The notes below the pieces were generated by a model. It was not told where the DNA came from, ran no database searches, and saw nothing but the letters and a program-made list of their open reading frames with translations. A stretch of DNA of 64,000 bases from Solitalea lacus (GTDB lineage Bacteria > Bacteroidota > Bacteroidia > Sphingobacteriales > Sphingobacteriaceae). This document shows, one piece after another, positions 17,797-26,448 of the stretch. The stretch spans positions 3,150,200-3,214,199 of the forward strand of contig NZ_CP091740.1 in assembly GCF_022014595.1 (NCBI RefSeq), read 5' to 3'. Position 1 is the stretch's first letter. Every line of letters begins with the position of its first letter. The translations under genes were made by a program, and so were the position numbers.

Positions 17797-19189
17797 CCTG
17801 AATTATGCAATAGATTATTAAAGTAATCGATAAGTGTCTTTATATTAGTCACCCAAAGCGATTTACAACTTCACCCTGATGGTTAATTTGCCCATAGAGT
17901 ATTCAGACAAACCCGTAACCCCATTTGGCGGGATGAGTTTACTAAAGCGCATGCTTGATAAGACCCAGATTTATGAACAGCTTAATAAACTGGCACTGCC
18001 TGTTGCAGGCTCCAATCGGGGATATTTACCATCGGATATTGTTCGGTCCTTTTGGTTAGGTATTTGGACGGGGGCCAGTCGTTACATTCATTGCGACTGG
18101 GTAAGATACGATACGGTTCTTCAAGACATTTTCGGTCTGAAGCAGATGCCTTCTCAGAGCACCTATAGTCGATTTTTCAATAAATTCAATCAAGCCAAAA
18201 ATACAGAAGTATTCCCTGCCCTGCAGCAGTGGTTCATGGAGCAGCTGGAAATCAACACAATTACGGTTGATTTTGACAGTACCGTTATTACCCGGTATGG
18301 AGAACAGGAAGGCAGTGCCGTAGGTTATAATCCCAATAAAAAGGGCAGGAACTCCCATCATCCTCTGATGGCTTTTATCAGCCAAACCAGAATGGTGGCC
18401 AATGCCTGGTTGCGACCCGGAAATACCGCGGCCAGTTCTAATTGCGTAGCATTTATGCAGGAAACCTTTGATTGTTGTCTGCAGGGGAAGAAAGTGGGTT
18501 TGGTTCGTGGAGATAGTGGCTTCTATACCGAAGAAATCCTTGATTACCTTGAGCAAAAGCGGCTAAACTACGTGGTAGCCGTCAGAATGTATCCCAATAT
18601 AAAAAGCGAAGTACTCTGCCGGAGCGCATGGATTACCCTTAGCAAAGGAATAGAGTTGAGTGAAATGACTTTCAGCCATTCACAAGGTAAGCCAAGGCGG
18701 TATATTATTGTCAAAAAACGGGTAGAGGATCGGCCTAATTGCACAGGTAAACTTCTTTTTGAGGATATGCCAGGGTATCGGTTTAGTTGCTATGTGACCA
18801 ATTTGGATTTACCTCTTGACCAGGTATGGAACATTTATAATTCAAGGGCCGATTGCGAGAATCGGATTAAAGAGCTCAAACAAGATTTTGGTCTGGAAAA
18901 CTTCTGCATGCAAAACTTTTGGGCAACAGAAGCCTCCTTCCGGTTCATCATGGTAGCCTATAACCTGATTAGTCTTTTTAGACACTTTGCTTTAAATGAA
19001 CACAATAAAGCTACCCACCAAACACTAAAATCCTATTGCTTTGCATTAGGAGCCTGGACTGCAACTCATGCCAACAGAAAAGTGCTAAAAATCTCATTGC
19101 CCCTCAAAAAGCGGCAATGGATGGATGGATTATTTGCTAAAATTGACCTGCTGGATGGTAAGTTCTCCTATTCTAATGCATAATTCAGG
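17797..19189 (+). mobile_element. IS1380-family insertion sequence, complete, with target duplication
   Basis: 1393 bp. The left end is CCTGAATTATGCA (17797-17809) and the right end TGCATAATTCAGG (19177-19189), a perfect 13-bp inverted repeat that extends to 17 of 18 with one mismatch. TTAAT flanks both sides directly (17792-17796 and 19190-19194), a 5-bp target duplication. It carries one transposase whose TAA lies inside the right end. Intact ends, duplication and frame indicate a fairly recent insertion into the YhcG-like gene. Confidence 0.95.
17879..19183 (+). CDS. IS1380-family DDE transposase
   Basis: 434 residues, the only gene of the IS. DDE catalytic blocks are TVDFDSTVITRYG (first Asp), LVRGDSGFYTEE (second Asp) and RADCENRIKELKQDFG (Glu, with the Y-(2)-R-(3)-E-(6)-K-like pattern of the IS4-group). 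The GYNPNKKGRNSHHPLMAFI stretch is typical of IS1380. It starts about 80 bases inside the left end and is full length, so it is probably active. Confidence 0.95.
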   Translation: MVNLPIEYSDKPVTPFGGMSLLKRMLDKTQIYEQLNKLALPVAGSNRGYLPSDIVRSFWLGIWTGASRYIHCDWVRYDTVLQDIFGLKQMPSQSTYSRFFNKFNQAKNTEVFPALQQWFMEQLEINTITVDFDSTVITRYGEQEGSAVGYNPNKKGRNSHHPLMAFISQTRMVANAWLRPGNTAASSNCVAFMQETFDCCLQGKKVGLVRGDSGFYTEEILDYLEQKRLNYVVAVRMYPNIKSEVLCRSAWITLSKGIELSEMTFSHSQGKPRRYIIVKKRVEDRPNCTGKLLFEDMPGYRFSCYVTNLDLPLDQVWNIYNSRADCENRIKELKQDFGLENFCMQNFWATEASFRFIMVAYNLISLFRHFALNEHNKATHQTLKSYCFALGAWTATHANRKVLKISLPLKKRQWMDGLFAKIDLLDGKFSYSNA

Positions 19190-19281
19190 TTAATACCAAC
19201 TCGGCATTCACAGCTACGGCAGCTTTAACCTGAGCCTGACGTATCCGATTTTTTATATGGCCAATTATTCGTGCAATTCTA

Positions 19282-21498
19282 TTACTCTCTTAATTCGTTT
19301 TTGACTGTTTTACGATATTCCAAGGCAGCCTTAATTTCTCCGTAGGAGAAGTCATCACCCAAATCCTCTTTTAAAGCCCCTAATGATTTATCCCCTATCT
19401 TTAGGATGCATTGAAGAATTATTTCAAGTTTCGCTTCAGTGATCAACTCTTCAATTTTAATTTCTCCGCTTGAAATAAATGATGTTAAATGCCCTTCTAC
19501 CGTTCCTGTTGTCAAATTTCTTTCGACAGCAATTTCAGCAATTGCCTTACCCGACTTGAACATTTCAAGAGTTATTCTTCTAGTTTCACCTTTGAGAGAC
19601 TTTCCAACTTCATCAGAATTACCCTCAGCTGAAGCAGTTGATGTAGACAATTTGAGTTCGTTTAATAATTGCTCCGAATCAACCCCTTGCGCCAGACCTT
19701 GTGCAATTAGTTGCGCCGCTTTTACCAACTCCACTTTTCGAAACAAAAATTTACGTAATTGTTTCAATGTTGCTAAGTACTTGGTTACGCGTTTTTTCTT
19801 TCGGGTTTGATTGATATGCTCATCCAACTCATCAAGCACTTCATCCAAAGATTTACTGAAATACCCTACTGCCTTGTCAATACGATCAATCAAAGTTGCA
19901 TAACCGTCTGTTTGTGCCAAAGGCAACAGTTTATCGAGTTGTAAGATAAAGGTATTGGCAACCTTCTGCTGACTTAAGACTATTTTATACCACTTCTCTG
20001 CTAAATCTGCCGCTTCGGTTTTATCTGACACCAAGCCGCCATTCAAACTATAATAGTGCTGCTCAATATAGAAAACCAGTTTATTCCAATTAAAGGTTTG
20101 CAATAACAAGGTATTTACATATTGTTTGCGGTTAGCCTTCAATTCCTGCTCCAGCAAATGATCATTTAAGGCTTTGCTACAGAATTCAATCACACGATCA
20201 TCCGTAGAAATGGCCTGCTGGGTAATTTTTGATAACAGCACCAATCCTTGCAAATTGGTCAACCTACTTAATGCCACGTATACCTGACCTGCAGCAAAAG
20301 AAGCCCCAGCATCAACTATGGCTTTCTCAAATGTTAAACCCTGACTTTTATGAATGGTTACGGCCCAAGCCAATCGAACCGGATACTGTTTAAACTCACC
20401 TAGAACAATCTCGTCAATGGCTTCAGTATCTTTATTGAACTGATACTTCACATTATGCCAGGATTCTTTTTCAAGCTCAAGTTCATTTCCATCACTAAAA
20501 ACCACAGTAATTGTCTTAGCAGAAATTCCCTTAACGGTCGCAAGCCTACCATTGTAATAGCGCCGGTGTTCACCCGAATCATTTTTAATAAACATGATTT
20601 GGGCTTTTTCCTTTAACTCCAACACTTCATCGACAGGATAAGCCGATTCATTAAAATCTCCTGTAACATCCGCTTTAAACAAATGTCCTTTACTTGGTAA
20701 GGCTTCCAGTTCAGCCTTGTTTATTTGATCAGCTTTGACAGTATGAGTGGTTAAGGTAATATAATCTTCATGTTGTGGCTTTTTAAATTCAGGCTTATAA
20801 TATTGATGCAAGCATTCCAAATCAGCAGTTGTAACCGTGTTACTCCTTATATTATTAAGCAGATTAATAAAAACATCATCCTGCTGGCGATAAATTTTAG
20901 TCAATTCTAAATAAAGTGGCTCTGATTCTTGTATTACATTTGCGTCGAAAAAGAACGGGCTCTTGTAATAATTACGTAATACACTCCAATCATCGCTCTT
21001 TACAACAGGCGGAAGCTGAAACAGATCACCAATAAAAACCACCTGTACCCCTCCAAAAGGAACCGGATTTTGACGAACATACCTCAACAAGCTATCAACA
21101 GTATCCAGTAAATCCGCCCGAACCATACTCACTTCGTCGATCACCAGTAAATCCATTTCCTGAATCAGCTCCTTACGATCCTTACTCATCTTTAAGCCTT
21201 TCAGGTATGAATAAATAGTATTGAATCGACCTAAATCTTTGTTCCAATAAGGTTGATTAATGGGTAAAAATGGTTCGAATGGCAGCTGAAAAAATGAGTG
21301 AATAGTAACCCCTCCGGCATTAATAGCAGCAACACCTGTTGGAGCCACCACTACCATTTTCTTGGGTGTATGCTGATGAATGTACCTTAGGAAAGTGGTT
21401 TTTCCGGTACCGGCTTTTCCGGTTATAAACAAATGCCGGTTAGTCTGATTAACAAACTGAACGGCAAGCTTAAAAATGGTATTATCTGAATCGAACAT
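19282..21498 (-). CDS. PIF1/RecD2-like ATP-dependent helicase with C-terminal helix-turn-helix
   Basis: 738 residues, superfamily 1B helicase. Walker A is GKAGTGKT at residues 27-34, Walker B DLLVIDEVSMVR, motif III VQVVFIGDLFQLPP, and the C-terminal helicase motifs include AWAVTIHKSQGLTFEKAIVD and VYVALSRLTNLQGL. Residues after about 560 form a coiled, charged linker and then a RecQ-type helicase-associated HTH (ITLEMFKSGKAIAEIAVERN). It likely unwinds DNA in repair or replication. The stop codon abuts the broken 5' end of the YhcG-like gene on the same strand. Confidence 0.92.
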   Translation of the reverse strand: MFDSDNTIFKLAVQFVNQTNRHLFITGKAGTGKTTFLRYIHQHTPKKMVVVAPTGVAAINAGGVTIHSFFQLPFEPFLPINQPYWNKDLGRFNTIYSYLKGLKMSKDRKELIQEMDLLVIDEVSMVRADLLDTVDSLLRYVRQNPVPFGGVQVVFIGDLFQLPPVVKSDDWSVLRNYYKSPFFFDANVIQESEPLYLELTKIYRQQDDVFINLLNNIRSNTVTTADLECLHQYYKPEFKKPQHEDYITLTTHTVKADQINKAELEALPSKGHLFKADVTGDFNESAYPVDEVLELKEKAQIMFIKNDSGEHRRYYNGRLATVKGISAKTITVVFSDGNELELEKESWHNVKYQFNKDTEAIDEIVLGEFKQYPVRLAWAVTIHKSQGLTFEKAIVDAGASFAAGQVYVALSRLTNLQGLVLLSKITQQAISTDDRVIEFCSKALNDHLLEQELKANRKQYVNTLLLQTFNWNKLVFYIEQHYYSLNGGLVSDKTEAADLAEKWYKIVLSQQKVANTFILQLDKLLPLAQTDGYATLIDRIDKAVGYFSKSLDEVLDELDEHINQTRKKKRVTKYLATLKQLRKFLFRKVELVKAAQLIAQGLAQGVDSEQLLNELKLSTSTASAEGNSDEVGKSLKGETRRITLEMFKSGKAIAEIAVERNLTTGTVEGHLTSFISSGEIKIEELITEAKLEIILQCILKIGDKSLGALKEDLGDDFSYGEIKAALEYRKTVKNELRE

Positions 21499-21583
21499 AA
21501 ACTGCGAAAATAGACAAATGAAAGGTATTACAGTATTTGAATTGAAGAGTATGTTTATTTTAGCCTTCTGATAACTGATTTGT

Positions 21584-21982
21584 ATGATTAATAATATAAC
21601 AATACCAACAGACAGGCAAATTTGGGAAGGTGAGATCGCAACCTATTGGTTTGATGGTAATATTCTAGTTTCCTTATCAAAAAGTCCTAAACGAACTATA
21701 GAGAATATTTCAAACAATGTGGCGCTGGTAAAACAAATTACTGGCAATAAAAGAGCTCCACTATTGATTTACTTGTGCGACTCGCCGGTGCCAGATAAAC
21801 AAACTCGCAAGTTTTCCACTGAACAATTGCCAACAGTATATTCTGCAATGGCTATGGTATCTAAACCGGGCTTGGCCCGGTTGATTATGAATTTATTATT
21901 CAGCCTGAAACCACCTCCGATTCCAATGAAAAGTTTTACCAACGATCAGGAAGCTAAAGATTGGTTAATGCAATTTGTTTAA
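21584..21982 (+). CDS. STAS/SpoIIAA-like small protein (DUF7793-type)
   Basis: 132 residues, soluble, no signal peptide. The pattern is a short N-terminal beta region (WEGEIATYWFDGNILVSLSK), a helix, a strand (APLLIYLCDSPVPDKQTRKF) and a second helix with AMAMVSKPGLARLIMNLLFS, like the STAS-related fold proteins common in Bacteroidota. Function is unknown. It is monocistronic, divergent from the helicase (85-nt gap), and followed by a shared terminator. Confidence 0.7.
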   Translation: MINNITIPTDRQIWEGEIATYWFDGNILVSLSKSPKRTIENISNNVALVKQITGNKRAPLLIYLCDSPVPDKQTRKFSTEQLPTVYSAMAMVSKPGLARLIMNLLFSLKPPPIPMKSFTNDQEAKDWLMQFV

Positions 21983-22015
21983 GAAAAACTACAATAAGAG
22001 CTTCTTTAAATAAAA

Positions 22016-22049
22016 CAGGCCTATAGATTTTATCAAAACTATGGGCCTG
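22016..22049. terminator. Bidirectional hairpin terminator
   Basis: CAGGCCTATAG, a 12-base loop, then CTATGGGCCTG (one G-U pair) between the convergent genes ending at 21982 and 22073. The left flank has AAA runs and the right flank T/G-rich bases. Confidence 0.7.
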
Positions 22050-22072
22050 TGTTGTGTATTAGGAGTTTAATT

Positions 22073-22510
22073 TCACTTAACAGAAAACTTCTGTAAATAA
22101 GTATCGGATTCCTTAATAGATTGTTTGAACAGGCTATCAATTACATTGATCTTTCTTTTTTCCTCTTTGTAATAAGCCACTGCTTCTTCATTTGATTTTG
22201 AGCCAACTTCCGGATCAAAGCCATGCATCCAGTCAGACATACTATTGTCTGCTACCTCCAGCTGCTTAACGATCGCTGAAATATCTTGTCTTTCTTTCAA
22301 AGTATCTAAAGCCGGATTTGCCTTTTTTAAACTATCCAGTTTATTACCAAGATCATTCAGCAGTCTTTTATTCCTTAAAATTTTTTCATTATCAGCCATT
22401 ACCTCATCATGCACTTTCAACACATCTTTTAGCAGGACTTTATAATCCTCTTTTGGCTTACAACTTGTCATCAATGCTATTACAAGGGCCAGGTAAAATG
22501 CATTTTTCAT
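22073..22510 (-). CDS. Small lipoprotein of unknown function
   Basis: About 145 residues from the ATG at 22508-22510 (MKNAFYLALVIALMTSCKPK), a lipoprotein signal peptide with Cys at about 17; the frame also opens five codons earlier. The mature part is helical and charged (ADNEKILRNKRLLNDLGNKL), likely a coiled coil, with a DNSMSDWMHGFDPEVG segment. It resembles a widespread Bacteroidota viral A-type-inclusion-like lipoprotein group, but I assign no function. Confidence 0.8.
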   Translation of the reverse strand: MKNAFYLALVIALMTSCKPKEDYKVLLKDVLKVHDEVMADNEKILRNKRLLNDLGNKLDSLKKANPALDTLKERQDISAIVKQLEVADNSMSDWMHGFDPEVGSKSNEEAVAYYKEEKRKINVIDSLFKQSIKESDTYLQKFSVK

Positions 22511-22668
22511 AAAAATAGTTATCAATTAAATTTAATTATTAAATGAATAGGCAAATTTAACATAAATCTGTTCCCTTCTAAGTGGTGCAACATTAACTTC
22601 CATCAACACAATTCTTTTTCAAAACTAAACCAAGAACCTAACATATTCTATACATCAATATTGTTACT

Positions 22669-22710
22669 GAATATTATTCTACAAACAATTAAATTTACTG
22701 AATAATATTC
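22669..22710. promoter_or_regulatory. Inverted-repeat operator upstream of the Lrp-type regulator
   Basis: GAATATTATTC (22669-22679) and its exact reverse complement GAATAATATTC (22700-22710) are 31 bases apart, about three helical turns, each preceded by TACT. They end 9 bases before the ATG. This suggests self-regulation by the Lrp-type protein encoded next. Confidence 0.6.
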
Positions 22711-22719
22711 GAAATAACC

Positions 22720-23214
22720 ATGTTTGACCTGGATGACATTGACCTCAAAATCTTATCTATTAAGCAAGAGAATGCCTGCACTTCAAACGCTGACTTAGCA
22801 AAACAGTTGGGCATGGCTCCCTCTGCAATGCTTGAACGTGTTCGCAAACTTGAAAAGCGAGGAATCATTGTTTCTTACACCACTAAGATTAATCCGATAG
22901 CATTAAATCAACGATTGCTAGCTTTTATTTTCATAAAGACCAGTTCTGCACCAAATAATTGCCATCAGGACGCTAAGCTTAGTATGTTGCCGGGTATTCA
23001 AGAGGTACATCACATTGCCGGTGATGATTGTTATTTGATAAAAATACGAACAGAAGACTCTCAAGCTTTGGTAAAATGGATGCGTGAGGAACTGGGGCAA
23101 GTACAAGGCATTTTATCAACTCGTACCACCATTGTACTTGAAACACTAAAGGAAACTACACAACTAACAATACCACTTTCGAACAATGAAAACGCTCAAC
23201 AACACACTACGTGA
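22720..23214 (+). CDS. Lrp/AsnC-family transcriptional regulator
   Basis: 164 residues. N-terminal HTH (about 5-60: DDIDLKILSIKQENACTSNA, then LAKQLGMAPSAMLERVRKLE) and a C-terminal RAM-type ligand-binding domain (about 68-145: VHHIAGDDCYLIKIRT). It overlaps the exporter gene downstream by 29 bases, so the two are one transcript and the regulator probably senses an amino acid or related compound that the exporter removes. An operator-like inverted repeat lies directly upstream. Confidence 0.93.
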   Translation: MFDLDDIDLKILSIKQENACTSNADLAKQLGMAPSAMLERVRKLEKRGIIVSYTTKINPIALNQRLLAFIFIKTSSAPNNCHQDAKLSMLPGIQEVHHIAGDDCYLIKIRTEDSQALVKWMREELGQVQGILSTRTTIVLETLKETTQLTIPLSNNENAQQHTT

Positions 23215-24211
23215 ACCTTCTAAAATTGCTATTATTTTAGCATTTACTTCCATTTACCTCATTTGGGGCTCAACCTATTTAGGTATAATGGTAGCCATAC
23301 AAAGTATTCCTCCAATGATATTGGGAGGCCTTCGCTTCTTAATTGCAGGTGTTTTGTTACTAGGCTGGTGTTTGTACAATAAAGAAAAGCTACCTTCCAA
23401 AAGCACTATAATTAAAAGCAGTATATCTGGTTTATTACTCTTATTATGGGGTAATGGTGCTGTAATTTGGGCCGAACAATACATAGCCAGCAGCATTACA
23501 GCAATTATTGTAGCCGGTGCACCACTTTGGATGGCCCTACTTGATAAACGGGAATGGAAACATTCTTTTTCTAGCCTTGCTATTATTTCGGGCTTATTGA
23601 TCGGTTTCTCAGGAGTGGTGATTTTGGTAACCGCGGGTAAAGAAACAACACATTTCTCGCTTTCAGACTCCAAACAATTTCTTGGATTATTAGTATTACT
23701 TAGCGGTTCTATTGCTTGGGTCGGCGGTTCATTATTCACAAAATACTCGCCAACGGAAGGCTCTACCCTAATGAAAGTGAGTATACAAATGCTTGTTGCA
23801 TGTGTTGCCTTCTTCTTGGTTGCTGCAATTCGTGGTGAATATCAAACCTACCACTGGCAACAAACCACTACAAAATCATGGCTGGCCCTAGGTTATCTTA
23901 TCACCTTTGGCTCTTTGATAGGCTACTTGTCATATGTATGGCTACTATCAGTTCGCTCACCTGCACAAGTTGGCACCTATGCCTATGTGAACCCTTCAGT
24001 AGCTGTTTTATTGGGATGGTTAATGCTAAACGAACCCATTTCATTGCAACAGGCGCTTTCATTAGGCGTTATTTTAATTGGGGTAATGCTGGTAAACAAG
24101 GGGAATAGCAAAAAGGCAAAAGCCGCGGCTTTAACTCCTCCCAAAAGTTCGTTAAATGAACAACCTAAGCCCTTAGAAAAGACATTGGTTTTAGTTGATA
24201 AACAAGTATAA
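23186..24211 (+). CDS. EamA/DMT-family exporter
   Basis: 341 residues with ten predicted membrane segments in two EamA repeats (first about 12-140, starting LAFTSIYLIWGSTYLGI; second about 158-295, ending in LNEPISLQQALSLGVILIGV). This is the drug/metabolite exporter type typified by YedA/RhtA. The ATG lies inside the end of the lrp-like gene. A basic/proline tail of about 35 residues follows the last helix. It probably exports an amino acid or related metabolite; the substrate is unproven. Confidence 0.92.
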   Translation: MKTLNNTLREPSKIAIILAFTSIYLIWGSTYLGIMVAIQSIPPMILGGLRFLIAGVLLLGWCLYNKEKLPSKSTIIKSSISGLLLLLWGNGAVIWAEQYIASSITAIIVAGAPLWMALLDKREWKHSFSSLAIISGLLIGFSGVVILVTAGKETTHFSLSDSKQFLGLLVLLSGSIAWVGGSLFTKYSPTEGSTLMKVSIQMLVACVAFFLVAAIRGEYQTYHWQQTTTKSWLALGYLITFGSLIGYLSYVWLLSVRSPAQVGTYAYVNPSVAVLLGWLMLNEPISLQQALSLGVILIGVMLVNKGNSKKAKAAALTPPKSSLNEQPKPLEKTLVLVDKQV

Positions 24212-24220
24212 AAAAAAGAG

Positions 24221-24256
24221 AAGGCGCTGATTAATAGAATTCAGCGCCTTTTCTTA
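24221..24256. terminator. Bidirectional rho-independent terminator
   Basis: AAGGCGCTGA (24221-24230), a 10-base loop, TCAGCGCCTT (24241-24250), flanked by an A-run on the left and TTTTCTT on the right, between the EamA gene and the convergent M1 peptidase gene. Confidence 0.9.
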
Positions 24257-24269
24257 TGTTTTAGATCCT

Positions 24270-25867
24270 TTACTTATCAAGTTCCACTACCCACTGATTG
24301 TTTTGCCTGAATTTATCAGGCGTATAAATATCTACCAAAACTACCTTCGTAATTTTGGAACCAAATTTATCTTTTACCAGAAACTCTTTGTCGTTATTTG
24401 CCCAAACTTCGGCGCTATAATATTTTTGTACTTCTTTACCGTTTTCAAGAGTAATTGTCAGATAAATTGGAACTGGCAAACCTCCTTTATTTTCAATGGT
24501 TATAACAGATTCACCTTTTATATCTGCTACTTTCTTAATCGCTAAATCCGGATAAACCCAATCAAAAAACCATGCTTTCCAAAACCAGTTCAAGTTTTTA
24601 CCTGCAGCTGCGTTAAAACTGTAGAAAAAATCATAGGGAATCGGATGTTTTCCATTCCAATCATTCATATATTGATGCAAAGCTTTAAAAAACAGTTTAT
24701 CACCCAACATATCCTGTAAGATATGATAACACAAGGCTGATTTCCCATAGGAATTTGTAACATAAGCAAATCCATCATAGCTCTTGGTATTTACTATAAG
24801 CGGCATATCTTCATCGGTTCCAGAAATCCTTTCGTAACGAACACGACTGTAAATCCCGTCATCTTCTGGTTCTCCCATTATTGGAGACAATACTGACTCG
24901 CCAATAGTAGCCCAACCTTCGTCCATCCATGCATATTGTGTTTCGTTTATTCCCATATAAAATGGAAAATAAGTATGAAAAATCTCATGGGTGGTTAATT
25001 GAACTGCATCTTTTCTACTATGCGTAGGGTTGTCGTTTACCATCATAGGGTATTCCATTTGATCGGTTCCATCTATTATGGTGATTTGCGGGTATGGAAA
25101 CGGAACTTTAGGATACACATGACTCATCAGCTCAACTGATTTATTGGCTATCTCCTGCACCTCAAAATAATCACGATGAGTTTTATTATAGGCTGTATGA
25201 ACCATACTTCTTCGACCGGTAACGGAATCAACCAATACACTGCTTGCATCCCATAAATAATGATCACTTAAAGCAAAGGCAAAATCGGTTACGTTTAAGG
25301 CTTTAAATCTCCAGTTACCTGTAGGATTGGCTGCAAACACATTATTCTTTCTGTAGTCAGTTGAATCAATGATATGAATGTTATTGTGTGTAGATTTTGC
25401 TTGTTTTAATTTATCCAGAACAACACCACTCAAATTCTCGGCAGCATTTTGAAGTTCTCCAGTGGCCCATACCACATTATTTTGGGGCACATTAATCTCC
25501 ACTTCAAAATCACCGAAATCGTTATAAAACTCCTGCGTTCCTTTATAACTCCATGTATCCCATCCATTTATATCGTCATAAACCGCAATTCTCGGAAATG
25601 AATAAGCAATAAAAAAAGAACTTTCATCAACTGCTCCCGTACGGATTTGAGATCCGATATTTATGGGATAATTCCATTTTATAACAATTGTTTGCTCTGC
25701 TTTAGACAGAATTGCCTTTGCTGGAAAAACTATAAGATTGGTATTGCTTCGCACAACTTTCTTCGGGTCATTAAAATCAGCAATCTGTTCATTACCAATT
25801 ATCATTTTTTCAATCACCACACCATCATGTTCATCCTTAGGATCGATGAAAATAGGACAAACGATCC
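24270..25867 (-). CDS. M1-family aminopeptidase, 5' end missing
   Basis: Zinc aminopeptidase, about 530 residues preserved. It has a DQMEYPMM substrate motif (GxMEN equivalent), the zinc site HEIFH (in LTTHEIFHTYFPF) and the third ligand in YAWMDEGWATIGE, followed by the ARM-like C-terminus. Recognisable family sequence starts around DPKDEHDGVV. The frame is open further (to 26057), but those bases are the antisense of the AraC-type gene on the other strand and encode Ser-rich nonsense. So the signal peptide and the first part of the N-terminal domain (roughly 70-100 residues) are gone. Expression without its own start is doubtful; an internal ATG (MIIGNEQI) could serve. Confidence 0.82.
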
Positions 25868-26349
25868 ATTCTATTAAACTGGGTGAAGTTGAACTTGATG
25901 GCACTCCCTCAATCCATGAAATAGACAGAATTAAGTCTACCTTGCAAAATAATGGATTCGAGTTGCTGGAAGATAAACAAAGTAAGCTGATTGAGTTAAT
26001 TAAAAACCTGATTATTGAGTTGGTGCATGATAAAAATGGAATAAACCTCAATATCAATATTTCAGATTATCTTTCTTCTACCTTAAACACAGATTACAGC
26101 TACCTGAGTAACCTGTTTTCCTCTTACGAAGGAATTACCATTGAGAAGTATCTCATTTTACAACGAATTGAACGTGTGAAAGAATTATTATTTTATGATG
26201 AGTTCACCTTAAGCGAAATAGCCAATTTATTAGGTTATAGCAGTGTGGCTCACCTATCGGCGCAATTCAAAAAAACTATTGGCTTAACCCCTTCAGAATT
26301 TAAAAAACTTAAGAATCCGATGCGCAAAACGCTGGATAATGTGGGTTAG
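25868..26349 (+). CDS. AraC-type copper-linked regulator, N-terminus missing
   Basis: About 160 residues of a small AraC-family regulator. It begins with a ferredoxin-like/HMA-like half (SIKLGEVELDGTPSIHEIDR) and a C-terminal AraC HTH (about the last 90 residues: DYLSSTLNTDYSYLSNLFSS, LSEIANLLGYSSVAHLSAQF). Intact relatives, as I recall them, start with a short metal-binding segment carrying a VCxRC motif; here that part is replaced by the antisense of the M1 gene (the open frame goes back to 25738). It lies 100 bases upstream of copA on the same strand and was presumably its regulator. It may have lost metal sensing. Confidence 0.75.
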
Positions 26350-26412
26350 TTTTAGGTTCTTTTATAAAATCATATAACATTCTTCCATAATTCTGTAAAG
26401 TTTCAGGCTTCT

Positions 26413-26431
26413 ATACAAGGTACATTTGTAT
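26413..26431 (+). promoter_or_regulatory. copA promoter -7 box inside a palindrome
   Basis: ATACAAGGTACATTTGTAT carries TACATTTG (26421-26428), a perfect TAnnTTTG -7 element, and the arms ATACAA and TTGTAT. It ends 17 bases before the copA ATG. The same ATACATTTGTAT block occurs before the HYC_CC_PP gene at 29007-29018, so a shared metal-responsive site is possible. Confidence 0.6.
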
Positions 26432-26448
26432 AACAAACAAATCGACTT

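Larger units (their letters stand above)
17093..19281 (-). pseudogene. DUF1016/YhcG-type PDDEXK nuclease gene, interrupted by an IS and internally deleted
   Basis: The N-terminal end is on the right (19190-19281): RIRQAQVKAAVAVNAELV. The gene is then cut by the IS at 17797-19189. Taking out the IS and one TTAAT copy gives an unbroken frame: NAELV-LMYHDIGKMILSRQ, then the DUF1016 N-domain (EGWGNAVIPRIARDIRND, LPWSHNIVLL) and the start of the nuclease domain (DREFFIDLLF). There the frame jumps to GISEYELTRYLPNEL and the normal C-terminus (stop at 17093). About 70 residues holding the PDDEXK ELK core are missing at about 17195-17200. No ATG is visible at the 5' end, next to the helicase stop codon. 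Two independent lesions make it dead. Confidence 0.88.

Noticed and set aside
17178-17852. A separate 224-residue nuclease gene starting with GTG at 17852
   Set aside because: The first 18 or so codons lie inside the left end of the IS; the true gene continues on the other side of the IS.
25868-26057. N-terminal extension of the M1 peptidase (Ser-rich residues 1-65 of the open frame)
   Set aside because: It is the reverse complement of well-conserved AraC-type coding sequence and has no peptidase-like features.
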